Source: JAVBJV01 sp031546815 (GTDB lineage Bacteria; Pseudomonadota; Alphaproteobacteria; Acetobacterales; Acetobacteraceae). Taken from it: 64,000 nucleotides of DNA. The stretch is from positions 1 to 64,000 of the forward strand of contig JAVBJV010000011.1 in the NCBI GenBank assembly GCA_031546815.1. The letters run 5' to 3'. This document shows, in pieces, positions 1-8,365 of this stretch (positions within the stretch are counted from its first letter, which is position 1; each line of letters starts with the position of its first letter). A program made the position numbers and the translations under genes. The notes below the pieces were generated by a model, which was not told the DNA's origin, ran no database searches, and worked only from the letters and a program-made list of their open reading frames with translations.

Positions 1-962
1 AAATGCCGCGCATCGGCAAAACGCGCACGCAGCACGCGGCCGTTACCCTCGGCGATTTCCACCCCGCCATCGCGGGCCGCGATGTTGGCCGCAAAGGCGA
101 AATACGGCGCAGCGCTGCCATCGGCGTTGCGCAGCGCGAAGTAACGCTGGTTCACCCGCATCGAGACCTGCATCACCTCGGGCGGCAGATCCATGAATGC
201 ATCATCGATCTTGCCCAGCAGCGGCACCGGCCATTCAACCAGCCCGGCCACTTCGTCGAGCAGACCGGGATCGTCCACCACGGTCAGTTTTTTCTCAGCC
301 GCCAGCTTGGCAATGCCTTCGGCGATGATGCGCTTGCGCTCGGCCACATCCAGCACCACGTGGCGCATACGCAGCTTGGTCTGGTAATCCTCGAACCCCG
401 TCACCGTCACCGGGCCGGGTGCGTGGAAACGGTGGCCTTCGGTTTCCGCCCCGACGCTCAGCCTGGGCATTTCCTCCAGCGTGAACGGCACCACCGCGCC
501 ATCCAGCAGGCACAGCACGCGGCGCAGCGGGCGCACCCAGGTGAAGCTTCCCGCCCCGCCCCAGCGCATCGACTTCGGCCACGGGAAACGCCGCAGCAGA
601 GCGGGCATCTCGCGCGCGATCAGGTCCTGCGCGGTGACGGCGGCAACGGTTTTTTCCAGCACGAAGTAACCGTCTTCCTCGCGCAGATCGGCGCGGTCGG
701 CGTTGTGCTTTTTCAGGAACCCAGCCAGCGCCTGCTCCGGCGCATTGGCACGCGGGCCGCGTTCCGAGATCGTGCTGGCGGGCGTGCCGGCCGAGATGTC
801 GGCCACATATGTCACGCGACGCACGCCATAGAACGTGCGCACATTCTGCGGCGCCAGCGGGGCGAGTGTTTCACCCAGCAGACGCGCCAGGTCTTCCGCC
901 GCACGCGCCTGCATGCGCGCCGGGATTTCTTCCGAGAAAAGTTCGAGCAGAAATTCAGCCAT
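1..962 (-). CDS. glyS: glycine--tRNA ligase beta subunit, N-terminal part (3' end outside window)
   Basis: Beta subunit of the tetrameric bacterial glycyl-tRNA synthetase, which charges tRNA-Gly in the cytoplasm; this subunit carries tRNA-binding functions. The frame opens with MAEFLLELFSEEIPARM, the usual start of GlyS proteins, and continues about 320 codons to the window edge with no stop. The start codon lies one base after the glyQ stop, so the two are co-transcribed as glyQ-glyS, as in most bacteria with the two-subunit enzyme. The C-terminal two thirds is not visible. Identification is firm. Confidence 0.95.
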   Translation of the reverse strand, partial: MAEFLLELFSEEIPARMQARAAEDLARLLGETLAPLAPQNVRTFYGVRRVTYVADISAGTPASTISERGPRANAPEQALAGFLKKHNADRADLREEDGYFVLEKTVAAVTAQDLIAREMPALLRRFPWPKSMRWGGAGSFTWVRPLRRVLCLLDGAVVPFTLEEMPRLSVGAETEGHRFHAPGPVTVTGFEDYQTKLRMRHVVLDVAERKRIIAEGIAKLAAEKKLTVVDDPGLLDEVAGLVEWPVPLLGKIDDAFMDLPPEVMQVSMRVNQRYFALRNADGSAAPYFAFAANIAARDGGVEIAEGNGRVLRARFADARH

Positions 963-963
963 G

Positions 964-1854
964 TTACTTACTCACCTGCTCGCCGGTCATCCATGTATCG
1001 CAGCACGCTTTTGCCAGCGTGCGCACGCGCCCGATATAGGCCGCGCGTTCCGCCACGCTGATCACGCCGCGCGCGTCCAGCAGATTGAACGCATGCGACG
1101 CCTTGATGCACTGGTCGTACGCGGGCAGCGCCAGTTTCTTGTCCACCAGTGCGGCGCATTCCTTCTCGGCATCGACGAAGTGGCGGAACAGCAGCTCGGT
1201 GTCGGCATGTTCGAAGTCGAACGCGCTGAATTCGCGCTCGGCCCGCAGGAACACGTCGCCATAGGTCACGCCATCGTCGTTGAACGGCAGATCATAGACA
1301 TTGTTCACACCGAACAGATACATCGCGAGGCGTTCCAGCCCCAGAGTCAGCTCGGCACACGGCACTTCGCACGCAATGCCGCCCACCTGCTGGAAATAGG
1401 TGAACTGGGTGACTTCCATCCCGTCGCACCAGACTTCCCAGCCGAGGCCCCAGGCGCCCAGAGTCGGGCTTTCCCAGTCGTCCTCGACGAAGCGGAAGTC
1501 GTGCAGCAGCGGGTCCAGCCCGATCTCGCGGAAGCTGTCGAGCAATAATCCTTGCGGGTCGGCAGGGCTCGGCTTCAGAATGACCTGGTACTGGTAGTAA
1601 TGCTGCATCCGGTTGGGGTTTTCGCCATATCGCCCGTCGGACGGGCGGCGGCAGGGCTGCACATAGGCAGCTTTCCACGGCTTCGGCCCCAACGCGCGCA
1701 GCGTAGTTGCCGGATGGAATGTGCCCGCGCCCATTTCCATGTCGTAGGGTTGCAGGATCACGCACCCCTGCCGCGACCAGAAATTGTGCAGGCACAGGAT
1801 CAGGTCCTGGAAACAGGTGGGCTTCTTGGGCTTCGACGTGGCGTCAGTGGACAT
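964..1854 (-). CDS. glyQ: glycine--tRNA ligase alpha subunit
   Basis: Catalytic alpha subunit of the alpha2-beta2 glycyl-tRNA synthetase, 296 residues, normal for the family. Class II signatures are visible: CFQDLILCLHNFWSRQGC near residue 14, MEMGAGTFHPATTLRALGPK (motif 1 region), RRPSDGRYGENPNRMQHYYQ, and the C-terminal AELTLGLERLAMYLFGV motif 3-like stretch. The first of two genes in the glyQ-glyS operon. No clear Shine-Dalgarno precedes the ATG at 1854. The 76 bases to the divergent NTF2-like gene must hold both promoters. Confidence 0.97.
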   Translation of the reverse strand: MSTDATSKPKKPTCFQDLILCLHNFWSRQGCVILQPYDMEMGAGTFHPATTLRALGPKPWKAAYVQPCRRPSDGRYGENPNRMQHYYQYQVILKPSPADPQGLLLDSFREIGLDPLLHDFRFVEDDWESPTLGAWGLGWEVWCDGMEVTQFTYFQQVGGIACEVPCAELTLGLERLAMYLFGVNNVYDLPFNDDGVTYGDVFLRAEREFSAFDFEHADTELLFRHFVDAEKECAALVDKKLALPAYDQCIKASHAFNLLDARGVISVAERAAYIGRVRTLAKACCDTWMTGEQVSK

Positions 1855-1930
1855 GAATGTTAGGCCGGTTCCAGCAATTGGTGCGACGCACCATGTGCCG
1901 ACCGCGCGACAAGATCAAGGACGGAGCAGC

Positions 1931-2332
1931 ATGAACAAGACCGCAGAATTAATCCGCGCCTATTACAACGCGTTCAACCAGCAGGATAAGGCCGGGTTTC
2001 TGGCCCTGCTGGACGACCGCATCATCCACGACATCAGCCAGAGCGGCCGCGAAATTGGCAAACCGGCGTTCGAGAAATTCCTCACACATATAACTCGTTG
2101 CTATCGCGAAAATATTTCCGACCTGGCGGTGATGACCAGCGCCGACGGGTTGCGCGCAGCGGCGGAATTCACCATTACCGGTGAATACCTGCACACGGAC
2201 GGTAATTTCCCCAAGGCGCACGGGCAGAAATATACGCTGCCTGCCGGGGCATTTTTCGACGTGCGCGATGGGAAAATTACGCGTATCTCGAACCACTACA
2301 ATCTGAAGGACTGGCTGGCGCAGGTCAGCTGA
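1931..2332 (+). CDS. NTF2-like (SnoaL/ketosteroid isomerase-type) protein
   Basis: A 133-residue cytoplasmic protein with the look of the NTF2-like fold: an N-terminal helix (ELIRAYYNAFNQQDKAGFLALLDD), a central strand region and a C-terminal sheet with GAFFDVRDGKITRISNHYN, which is typical of SnoaL-like ketosteroid-isomerase relatives. The ATG at 1931 is chosen because AAGGACGGAG precedes it at a good distance. Such proteins bind or isomerise small hydrophobic molecules, but the substrate cannot be read from sequence. It is followed 11 bases later by a small membrane protein. Confidence 0.75.
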   Translation: MNKTAELIRAYYNAFNQQDKAGFLALLDDRIIHDISQSGREIGKPAFEKFLTHITRCYRENISDLAVMTSADGLRAAAEFTITGEYLHTDGNFPKAHGQKYTLPAGAFFDVRDGKITRISNHYNLKDWLAQVS

Positions 2333-2343
2333 GAAAGCACGGC

Positions 2344-2760
2344 ATGAAACTGACCAAACGGGACTGGTGCGGCATTCTGGCCGTTGTGGCCCTGACCGGG
2401 GCGATGTTCGCCTATCGCCTGTGGTTCGTGGAACCGCGCGAATGGGGCACGTTGTGCGTGGCCGCCGAACGGCCCTTCATGTGCACGCCGCGCGCGGCTC
2501 TGGTCTGGTTGCAGCATTACGGACTGTGGGGCTTGGGCGCGCTGGCGCTGGGGATCGCAGGCGTGCTGTGGGGCCGGTTTGTCGTGTGTGTGGCGGCCGT
2601 GACGCTGGGGGCGATGGCGGTGCTGAACTACAACGCCACCTGGGGCATGCTGGGCGCCGCACTGGGCGCCTGGGGCTGGATCCGCCCACCCGGAGCAGGC
2701 GCCCCGGGCAAAATGGCGAACTTCATCCCGCCGTCGCTGCGGGCGGGCCGTAAGGTTTAA
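2344..2760 (+). CDS. small integral membrane protein of unknown function
   Basis: A 138-residue protein with about four hydrophobic segments: residues 10-27 (ILAVVALTGAMFAYRLWF), 60-78, 80-98 and 100-116. A pair of cysteines (GTLCVAAERPFMCTP) sits in the first loop and could form a periplasmic disulfide. No enzyme motif is recognisable. It follows the NTF2-like gene closely and probably shares its transcript. Its stop codon overlaps the stop of the convergent GH17-like gene by three bases. Confidence 0.65.
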   Translation: MKLTKRDWCGILAVVALTGAMFAYRLWFVEPREWGTLCVAAERPFMCTPRAALVWLQHYGLWGLGALALGIAGVLWGRFVVCVAAVTLGAMAVLNYNATWGMLGAALGAWGWIRPPGAGAPGKMANFIPPSLRAGRKV

Positions 2761-4388
2761 GCCCGACGCAACCGCAGCAGCGCTGACGCCGCAAGGATCA
2801 GCGCTGCTGCATTCCACATCAGGGACGGCGTGTTTTTCGGCCCTTCCAGAATCGCACTGGCAATGGCGGCAATGGCCAGCACTCCCCCCAGCCAAAGCTC
2901 CTCGCGCCCGCCACCCGAGCACGGCAGGTCACGCAACCAGGCTCGCGCCGCCACAACCAGCAACGGCATGGCAAACACCGGCAGCGGGAAGTCCCGATAA
3001 CGCGGGTCGAACAGCAGCAGAAGTTGCAGCAGCATCGCCGCCCACAGGAACACGAAGAACAGATCATCCAGCGCCCAGCTGCGCCAGTTCTGCGACTGCA
3101 CGCGGTTGACCTTCAGCAGCACAATCGCCCGCAACAGCGCCGTCGCCTGCGCGCCCGTGCGGGCCTGCGGCAGTGCCGCGCCCGAGAAAACCGTCTGCGC
3201 GCGTTGCAGCAGCAACAACGCCAGAGCCACCTGCCCCGCAATGTTGAACGCCGCAGCCGTCCCCAGATACAGATCGTAGATCAACGGCACGGTTCCGGCC
3301 CATGCAAACGCCAGCGCCCCACCGCACGCAAACGCCAGCACCACCATCTTGGCCCGCTCCGCCGCGCGCATTCCGCGCCGCAATCCGAAGGCCGCAAAAC
3401 CCAGCCCTAGCAGGATCGACGCCAGCGCATAGGTCTTCCAGTGCACGTTCTCGACCACCGGGCCGCTGAGCGGAAATTTCGGCTGCCGTTCCGCGCTCCA
3501 CAGGCCCCAGTTGGCGCCGACCGTGCCTTCACTCCGATATTTCCAGACCTGATCGAACGCCTCGATCAGGTTGTAATCCAGCCCCTCCTGCTTCGCGAGC
3601 GCGATGAACTCACGAATGAACACCGCCTGCGCCACCAGTGTCGGTGCCGCATCCTGCCGCCAGCGCCCGGCGGACGGCCAGCCGACCTCGCCGATCGCGA
3701 TCGACTTGCCCGGGAAGCGCGCGCGGATGCGCTGCACGATCGTGCGGGTGTGCGCCATCGCGTCTTCCACGTTGGTCGGGTGATCTTCCCAATAGGGCAG
3801 GATGTGGATGGTGATGATGTCCACATGATTGGCAACTTCGGGGAACTGTTCCCAGAATTCCCACACATCGGCATAGGTCACCGGCTGGCGCACCGCTGCC
3901 TTCACGCGGTCGAGCGCGGCGCTCAGTTCTGTGGGCGGCAAGTCGCGGCGCAGCAGCACCTCGTTGCCCACCACCACGCGCTCGACCGTCTGCGGATAGG
4001 CGTTGGCGGTCTCGATCAGCTTGGCCAGTTCACGCTCGTTCTGCGCCCGGTTGGTGCCCAGCCAGGCCCCCAGCCACATGCGCATCCCGTGGCGCGTGGC
4101 GATCTCGGCCACGTTGTACTGGCCTTCAAGGCTGGCATAGGTGCGAATGCCGCGCGCCCGCGTCGCCACCAGCGCCATATCCTCGTCCACCTGCGCGGCG
4201 GTGGGGAATGTGTCGGTCAGCGGCGAGTGCTCAGCCCGGAACGGCGCGAACGAGACGGACTGGAAGGTCGCGTCCGGCATCGGCACATCGGCGGCCTGTG
4301 GCCGGTTCGGCAACCACCAGGCAACAACCAGCAACAGGGCACAAATCAGGGCCACCAGCCCGGGCAGGAAAACGGCGCGTGTGTTCAT
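2757..4388 (-). CDS. membrane-anchored GH17-like glucanase/transglycosylase domain protein
   Basis: 543 residues. A signal anchor (residues 6-25) leads into a periplasmic domain of about 270 residues resembling glycoside hydrolase family 17 beta-1,3-glucanases: VVVGNEVLLRRDL holds the likely acid/base Glu143, and IAIGEVGWPSAGR the likely nucleophile Glu234. From residue 320 to the end there are several hydrophobic segments, so the protein is fixed in the inner membrane. Relatives are often annotated beta-(1->6)-glucan synthase-like and probably remodel periplasmic glucans; that role is inference. The start MNTRAVF is chosen since upstream codons run antisense into the autotransporter gene. 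An opgC-like gene 5 kb away would fit a periplasmic glucan theme. Confidence 0.8.
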   Translation of the reverse strand: MNTRAVFLPGLVALICALLLVVAWWLPNRPQAADVPMPDATFQSVSFAPFRAEHSPLTDTFPTAAQVDEDMALVATRARGIRTYASLEGQYNVAEIATRHGMRMWLGAWLGTNRAQNERELAKLIETANAYPQTVERVVVGNEVLLRRDLPPTELSAALDRVKAAVRQPVTYADVWEFWEQFPEVANHVDIITIHILPYWEDHPTNVEDAMAHTRTIVQRIRARFPGKSIAIGEVGWPSAGRWRQDAAPTLVAQAVFIREFIALAKQEGLDYNLIEAFDQVWKYRSEGTVGANWGLWSAERQPKFPLSGPVVENVHWKTYALASILLGLGFAAFGLRRGMRAAERAKMVVLAFACGGALAFAWAGTVPLIYDLYLGTAAAFNIAGQVALALLLLQRAQTVFSGAALPQARTGAQATALLRAIVLLKVNRVQSQNWRSWALDDLFFVFLWAAMLLQLLLLFDPRYRDFPLPVFAMPLLVVAARAWLRDLPCSGGGREELWLGGVLAIAAIASAILEGPKNTPSLMWNAAALILAASALLRLRRA

Positions 4389-4436
4389 ACAAACTGCGTA
4401 GCCGAACTCCCCGCATGGGAAAAGCCCACCCAAAAC

Positions 4437-4468
4437 AAACAGGGCGCCGGTTTCCCGACGCCCTGTTT
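4437..4468 (-). terminator. intrinsic terminator of the autotransporter gene
   Basis: A perfect 10-bp stem (AAACAGGGCG at 4437-4446 with CGCCCTGTTT at 4459-4468) and a 12-base loop. Read on the minus strand, it lies just after the autotransporter stop and is followed by a T-rich stretch (GTTTGTTTTGG). It separates that gene from the GH17-like gene downstream. Confidence 0.8.
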
Positions 4469-4491
4469 TCGTTTGTGGTGTGGCGCAGCTG

Positions 4492-7400
4492 TTACCAGCT
4501 GTATTTCGCCCCCAGCAGCAGATCCACATCGCGGAACTCGTTGGCGCCCAGACGCAAGCCCGCATGGCCCCACATCGTCCAGCGGTCATCCAGTTCGGCT
4601 TCCGCACCCAGTTTCACTTCATACGTGTTGCGCGGCATGTCCTGCGCAACCGAGTAGCCGTTGAAGGCAACCGAGTTGTCTTCCATCGCGTGCCACCAGT
4701 TGAATTCCAGGAACGGCTGCACGCGCGGGCCGGCTTCCATGGTCAGCTGGCGGTTATAGATACGCGCCCCCAAACGGGTCAGGAAACCACCGGCATCGTC
4801 CGGCGTCACCACTGTGCCATTGGCTTCACGATGCGCATTGGCCGAATAATCGGTGTAGATCACCTGGGCCTGCGGCTCGAAGAAATAGGCCCGGCGTTCG
4901 CCGCGTGCCAGTTCAAACGCATACCCGGCTTCGAGCGAGGCGGAAAGCGCACGGCTGTTATAGCTTTCCGACGCAAGCTGCTCGCCCTTCACCGTGTTGT
5001 CGTACCAGCCATGCTGCACCCAGGTGTCGATATACAGACCGCGCGCATCTGCCGCGCTCTGATACCACGTGCCATACAGACCGACGCTGTAACCGGTGAC
5101 GTCGCCCTTGGCATCATAGTCACCCGCCAGCGAACGCGAGGTTGTGTGCGCCATTCCGGCACCGGCCATCACACCCAGCAGCAGGCGGCTGTCGCCATCG
5201 GTCCAGCGGCCGAGTTCGAACCCGGCCTGGGCCATGCCTGTCGTGGTACGCAGATCAAGCTGACCCATCGCCGCTTCACTGTCGGTCAGGTTACCCGTGA
5301 CGCGCACCCACGATGCCGCATGGCGGCCTTCGTCGATCCCGCGCTGGCGTTCCAGATAATCCACTTCGCCCAGACGGTCGTGCAGAGTGTGGCGGAACAT
5401 CGCCACGGCTGCCATCTGGTTGCCCAGATACGCCCCGACTTCAGGACGGAACTGCGGAACAACCGGCGGCGGCTTCGGGCAGCTGTTGGTTGCCTCGCAA
5501 CCCGGCTCCGGCGGAGGCGGCGGGGGCACAACCGCAGCTTCGGAACGCAGATACCAGTTGCCGTCCGCAGCACTGCCGCCAACGCCGCCCTGGTGCAGCG
5601 TGTATTCAAACGCGCCGCCAACGATGCGGCCTTCCTGGGCGAACACCCCCGTAGCCGAAGCGTCCTTGTTCAGCACTTCAACCAGCATGATGCCGTTGCC
5701 CGGCGTATACGCACCAACGCCACCAACCGCGTTCACCTGCAGCTTTGTCGCCGCCGTTCCAAGACGGGTCGAGTCCACCACCAGCACGTCGGAGATCGAG
5801 TTCGCGCCGCCATCGTTCAGCACCGTGTTCAGACGCACCGTGCCACCGTTCGCGACGAACACACCGCCGCCATCGGTCCCGGGAGTAGTTCCGCCGGTGA
5901 TTACCAGCACGTTGCCGGGCACAGACCCGCCACCGGTCAGGTCGATCAGGCCGCTGTTGTTGAACGTCTGCACGCCCAGGATCTGCGCCTGCACCGCACC
6001 ACCCGCAACCGGGGTGTTCGCTGCAAGGCCACCGGGCAGATACGCGCCTGTCGCGTCAAACGTTGCCGCAGAGGAACCGGCCTGCGCCACCAGCCTCAGC
6101 GTGCCGGTGTTGTTGATCGTGTTGCCGGCGCTCGGGCCAAGATCCGAAACTGCAATGGCCCACGTCTCACGCACATGGTCGCCATCCATATCGGCGAAGC
6201 CACGCAGATCCCACGTGCCGCTATTGTTAACCGTGATGACAGGCGACGCACCAACCACATTCCCGATAATCGTGCCGGTATTGTTGATTTCGTATGTCGA
6301 ACCAACCACCGAGACAATCGCAACATCGAGCAATGAATCGATCAGGCCTGCATTATTCAGCTTCTGCGTTTCACCCGCAGTCATAACACCGGAGACACCA
6401 CCATGCGCTTCTGCACCGGCGAGGATATTCACCGTCGCTGTCGCACCAGCCCCAGGTGCCATGGCGCTGATGGCAAAGTCGTTCAGAGCGGTGATGATCC
6501 CGCTGTTCACATTGAGGGTAACCGCCCCATTGGTCGAGAAAGCTGTAATCCCGGCAGCATTTGCAGACGTAACATTCGCCGAATTGCCAAGCAGCACATC
6601 CGTTCCGGCATTAACATAGATCCCGGCCCCTCCGGCGTTGATAACGCCCGAGTTATCCAGGGTTGTTGCACCGGCTGTCCGTCCAACAATACCCCGCGCA
6701 TTCGCACCTGCCGTCGTAATTGTTGCGGCGTTGGTGACATTGATCGCGCCGCTTGATGTTTCGGCATAGATACCGTCCGCGGTTGGGCCGCGCGTGTCGA
6801 TGATCGCTGTATTATCGACTGTTGCCGTGCCTGCCCCCGCGGTCATGGCGGAGATACCGTAGGCATTGCCCAGTGTCGTCAATGTGCCGCCAACCGTCGT
6901 GACACTCACATTTCCGGTCTGGCTGAACGCGCGTGCCGCTGCATACAGATTATCCGTGTTGAGCGGATTTGCGCCGGAGGTTGTTATGTTTCCGCCCGTC
7001 ATCATCACAAACGCATTGCCCTTGCCATCCGACACTGCATTCAGTGCCGCACGGCCATCGGCGTTGGTCATGTTTATGTCAACATTGGTAACATTGACGG
7101 TCGCAGTGCCGCTGTTACCAGCCGGATTGTAGGATTGCGCCGAAAGCCCCTGCGAGTTGGGGCCAGTAATCGTCAGATTGGAGTCGCTGAGGGTAATCGT
7201 CACAGCGCCGTTGACGCTCTGGTTCCCCATATGGATGACACCGTTACTCTGAGCGGTGCCAAGCGATCCATTCCCGCCGTTAACGGTAACGTTTGTTCCG
7301 GTAAAAGTAACTGTCCGGTTCGGGCCATTAACGACGACAAGGTGAAAACGACCGTTATTAAACGTCCAGTTTGTCGCCGTAACCGTCTTGTTGGTGGTGT

Positions 7401-7572
7401 TGTTATAATCCTCGATGACACCCGTAGATGTTGTCGAACATGTCACAATTGGCGAACCAATTCCGCTGCATGCCGCGAGGGCGCTGTTTGCCCCGTAGAT
7501 TGCAAACGTAAAAACCACAGCCAGCGCCGTGCCGCAGCGCAAACTGGATGAGAATTTACAACCGGTCACCAT
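4492..7572 (-). CDS. pertactin-like autotransporter (type Va secretion)
   Basis: 1026 residues. A Sec signal peptide of about 33 residues ends ANSALA-A. The passenger (about 35-680) is rich in Asn, Thr and Gly with recurring short beta-strand units (VDNTAIIDTRG, ITVNNSGT-like), as in right-handed beta-helix passengers; its end (GNGIMLVEVLNK to DGNWYLRSE) looks like the pertactin autochaperone region. A proline linker with a Cys-x5-Cys pair (near 690) precedes a beta-barrel of about 315 residues that ends in the aromatic residue expected of outer-membrane barrels (AKYSW). The ATG at 7572 is chosen for the GGAGA eight bases upstream; a start 13 codons earlier is possible. No protease triad is evident. 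Likely an adhesin-type surface protein; ligand unknown. Confidence 0.9.
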   Translation of the reverse strand: MVTGCKFSSSLRCGTALAVVFTFAIYGANSALAACSGIGSPIVTCSTTSTGVIEDYNNTTNKTVTATNWTFNNGRFHLVVVNGPNRTVTFTGTNVTVNGGNGSLGTAQSNGVIHMGNQSVNGAVTITLSDSNLTITGPNSQGLSAQSYNPAGNSGTATVNVTNVDINMTNADGRAALNAVSDGKGNAFVMMTGGNITTSGANPLNTDNLYAAARAFSQTGNVSVTTVGGTLTTLGNAYGISAMTAGAGTATVDNTAIIDTRGPTADGIYAETSSGAINVTNAATITTAGANARGIVGRTAGATTLDNSGVINAGGAGIYVNAGTDVLLGNSANVTSANAAGITAFSTNGAVTLNVNSGIITALNDFAISAMAPGAGATATVNILAGAEAHGGVSGVMTAGETQKLNNAGLIDSLLDVAIVSVVGSTYEINNTGTIIGNVVGASPVITVNNSGTWDLRGFADMDGDHVRETWAIAVSDLGPSAGNTINNTGTLRLVAQAGSSAATFDATGAYLPGGLAANTPVAGGAVQAQILGVQTFNNSGLIDLTGGGSVPGNVLVITGGTTPGTDGGGVFVANGGTVRLNTVLNDGGANSISDVLVVDSTRLGTAATKLQVNAVGGVGAYTPGNGIMLVEVLNKDASATGVFAQEGRIVGGAFEYTLHQGGVGGSAADGNWYLRSEAAVVPPPPPPEPGCEATNSCPKPPPVVPQFRPEVGAYLGNQMAAVAMFRHTLHDRLGEVDYLERQRGIDEGRHAASWVRVTGNLTDSEAAMGQLDLRTTTGMAQAGFELGRWTDGDSRLLLGVMAGAGMAHTTSRSLAGDYDAKGDVTGYSVGLYGTWYQSAADARGLYIDTWVQHGWYDNTVKGEQLASESYNSRALSASLEAGYAFELARGERRAYFFEPQAQVIYTDYSANAHREANGTVVTPDDAGGFLTRLGARIYNRQLTMEAGPRVQPFLEFNWWHAMEDNSVAFNGYSVAQDMPRNTYEVKLGAEAELDDRWTMWGHAGLRLGANEFRDVDLLLGAKYSW

Positions 7573-7921
7573 ACGTGTCGTCTCCAATTTAATATCATAC
7601 CGTTTTAGCAACCACGAATCAGTTATCTAATTAATCTTTTATCAACTTTTTTTTACGATTGCCAAATGCGTAAAATTTTAATTTTTATTTTAATTATGAA
7701 AAAATCAATTAATTCAAATGATTGCAAAAATGCATACCTAAAATATGTATTTTGTATATGTGATAAATATACTTATTCTAAATATCCAGTTATGTATGCA
7801 TTGTGTGTTCACCTTCATTTTTAGATAGATAATTCAACTACCTCTACCGGAATGAACCTGCCCATTCTTGCCAAACACTCCTGCCCCTCCCATTGTTTTG
7901 CCCCCATTCCGGATTCGCACC
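7573..7921. other. AT-rich intergenic region between the divergent autotransporter and CoA-binding genes
   Basis: About 350 bases without a gene. From roughly 7590 to 7830 the DNA is strikingly AT-rich, with runs of A and T, in contrast with the GC-rich genes on both sides. It must contain the autotransporter promoter. A 9-bp inverted repeat AATGCATAC (7729-7737) / GTATGCATT (7794-7802) with a 56-base spacer is present and may be chance in such DNA. No small gene with a ribosome binding site was found. Confidence 0.6.
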
Positions 7922-8365
7922 ATGTCCGTTGATCAACTGACCGACACCGATATCCGCCAGATCCTGCGTTCGACGCAGCGCATCGCACTGGTCGGAGCCT
8001 CGGCCCGCCCGGAACGCGCATCAAATGGTGTGTTGAAATACCTGCTGGAGCACCAGTACGACGTAACCCCCATCAACCCGGGCCTTGCCGGCCAGACGCT
8101 GCATGGACGCACAGTCGTCGCCACGCTGGCCGAGGCCGCGCCGCTGGATATGGTGGACCTGTTCCGCTCGGCCGAACTTCTGGCCGCCGATGTCGATGAA
8201 GCCATCCGCCTTGGCGCACGCACCATCTGGATGCAGCTTGGTGTGGTCAATCAGGATGTCGCGGCCAAGGCGCGCGCAGCAGGGTTACGGGTGGTGATGG
8301 ATCGCTGCCCGGCCATCGAAATGCCGCGCCTGGACATTGGCGACGCCAGTATCCCTCACCCCTGA
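7922..8365 (+). CDS. CoA-binding protein (YccU-type Rossmann fold)
   Basis: 147 residues. A Rossmann-like CoA-binding domain fills the protein: IALVGASARPERASNGVLKYL (nucleotide loop near 25), YDVTPINPGLAGQTLHGR, DMVDLFR, and the C-terminal LGARTIWMQLGVVNQ and VVMDRCPAIEMPRL motifs usual in the stand-alone CoA_binding_2 family. Cytoplasmic; a cofactor-binding role is known for the fold but the process is not. The ATG at 7922 gives the normal family start; an in-frame TTG at 7868 is less likely. Its 3' end overlaps the convergent threonine synthase gene by 10 bases. Confidence 0.85.
   Translation: MSVDQLTDTDIRQILRSTQRIALVGASARPERASNGVLKYLLEHQYDVTPINPGLAGQTLHGRTVVATLAEAAPLDMVDLFRSAELLAADVDEAIRLGARTIWMQLGVVNQDVAAKARAAGLRVVMDRCPAIEMPRLDIGDASIPHP

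Noticed and set aside
4231..4664. Extended N-terminus of the GH17-like protein reaching into the autotransporter gene
   Set aside because: The extra codons run in another frame over the autotransporter barrel and terminator; the signal anchor begins at MNTRAVF.
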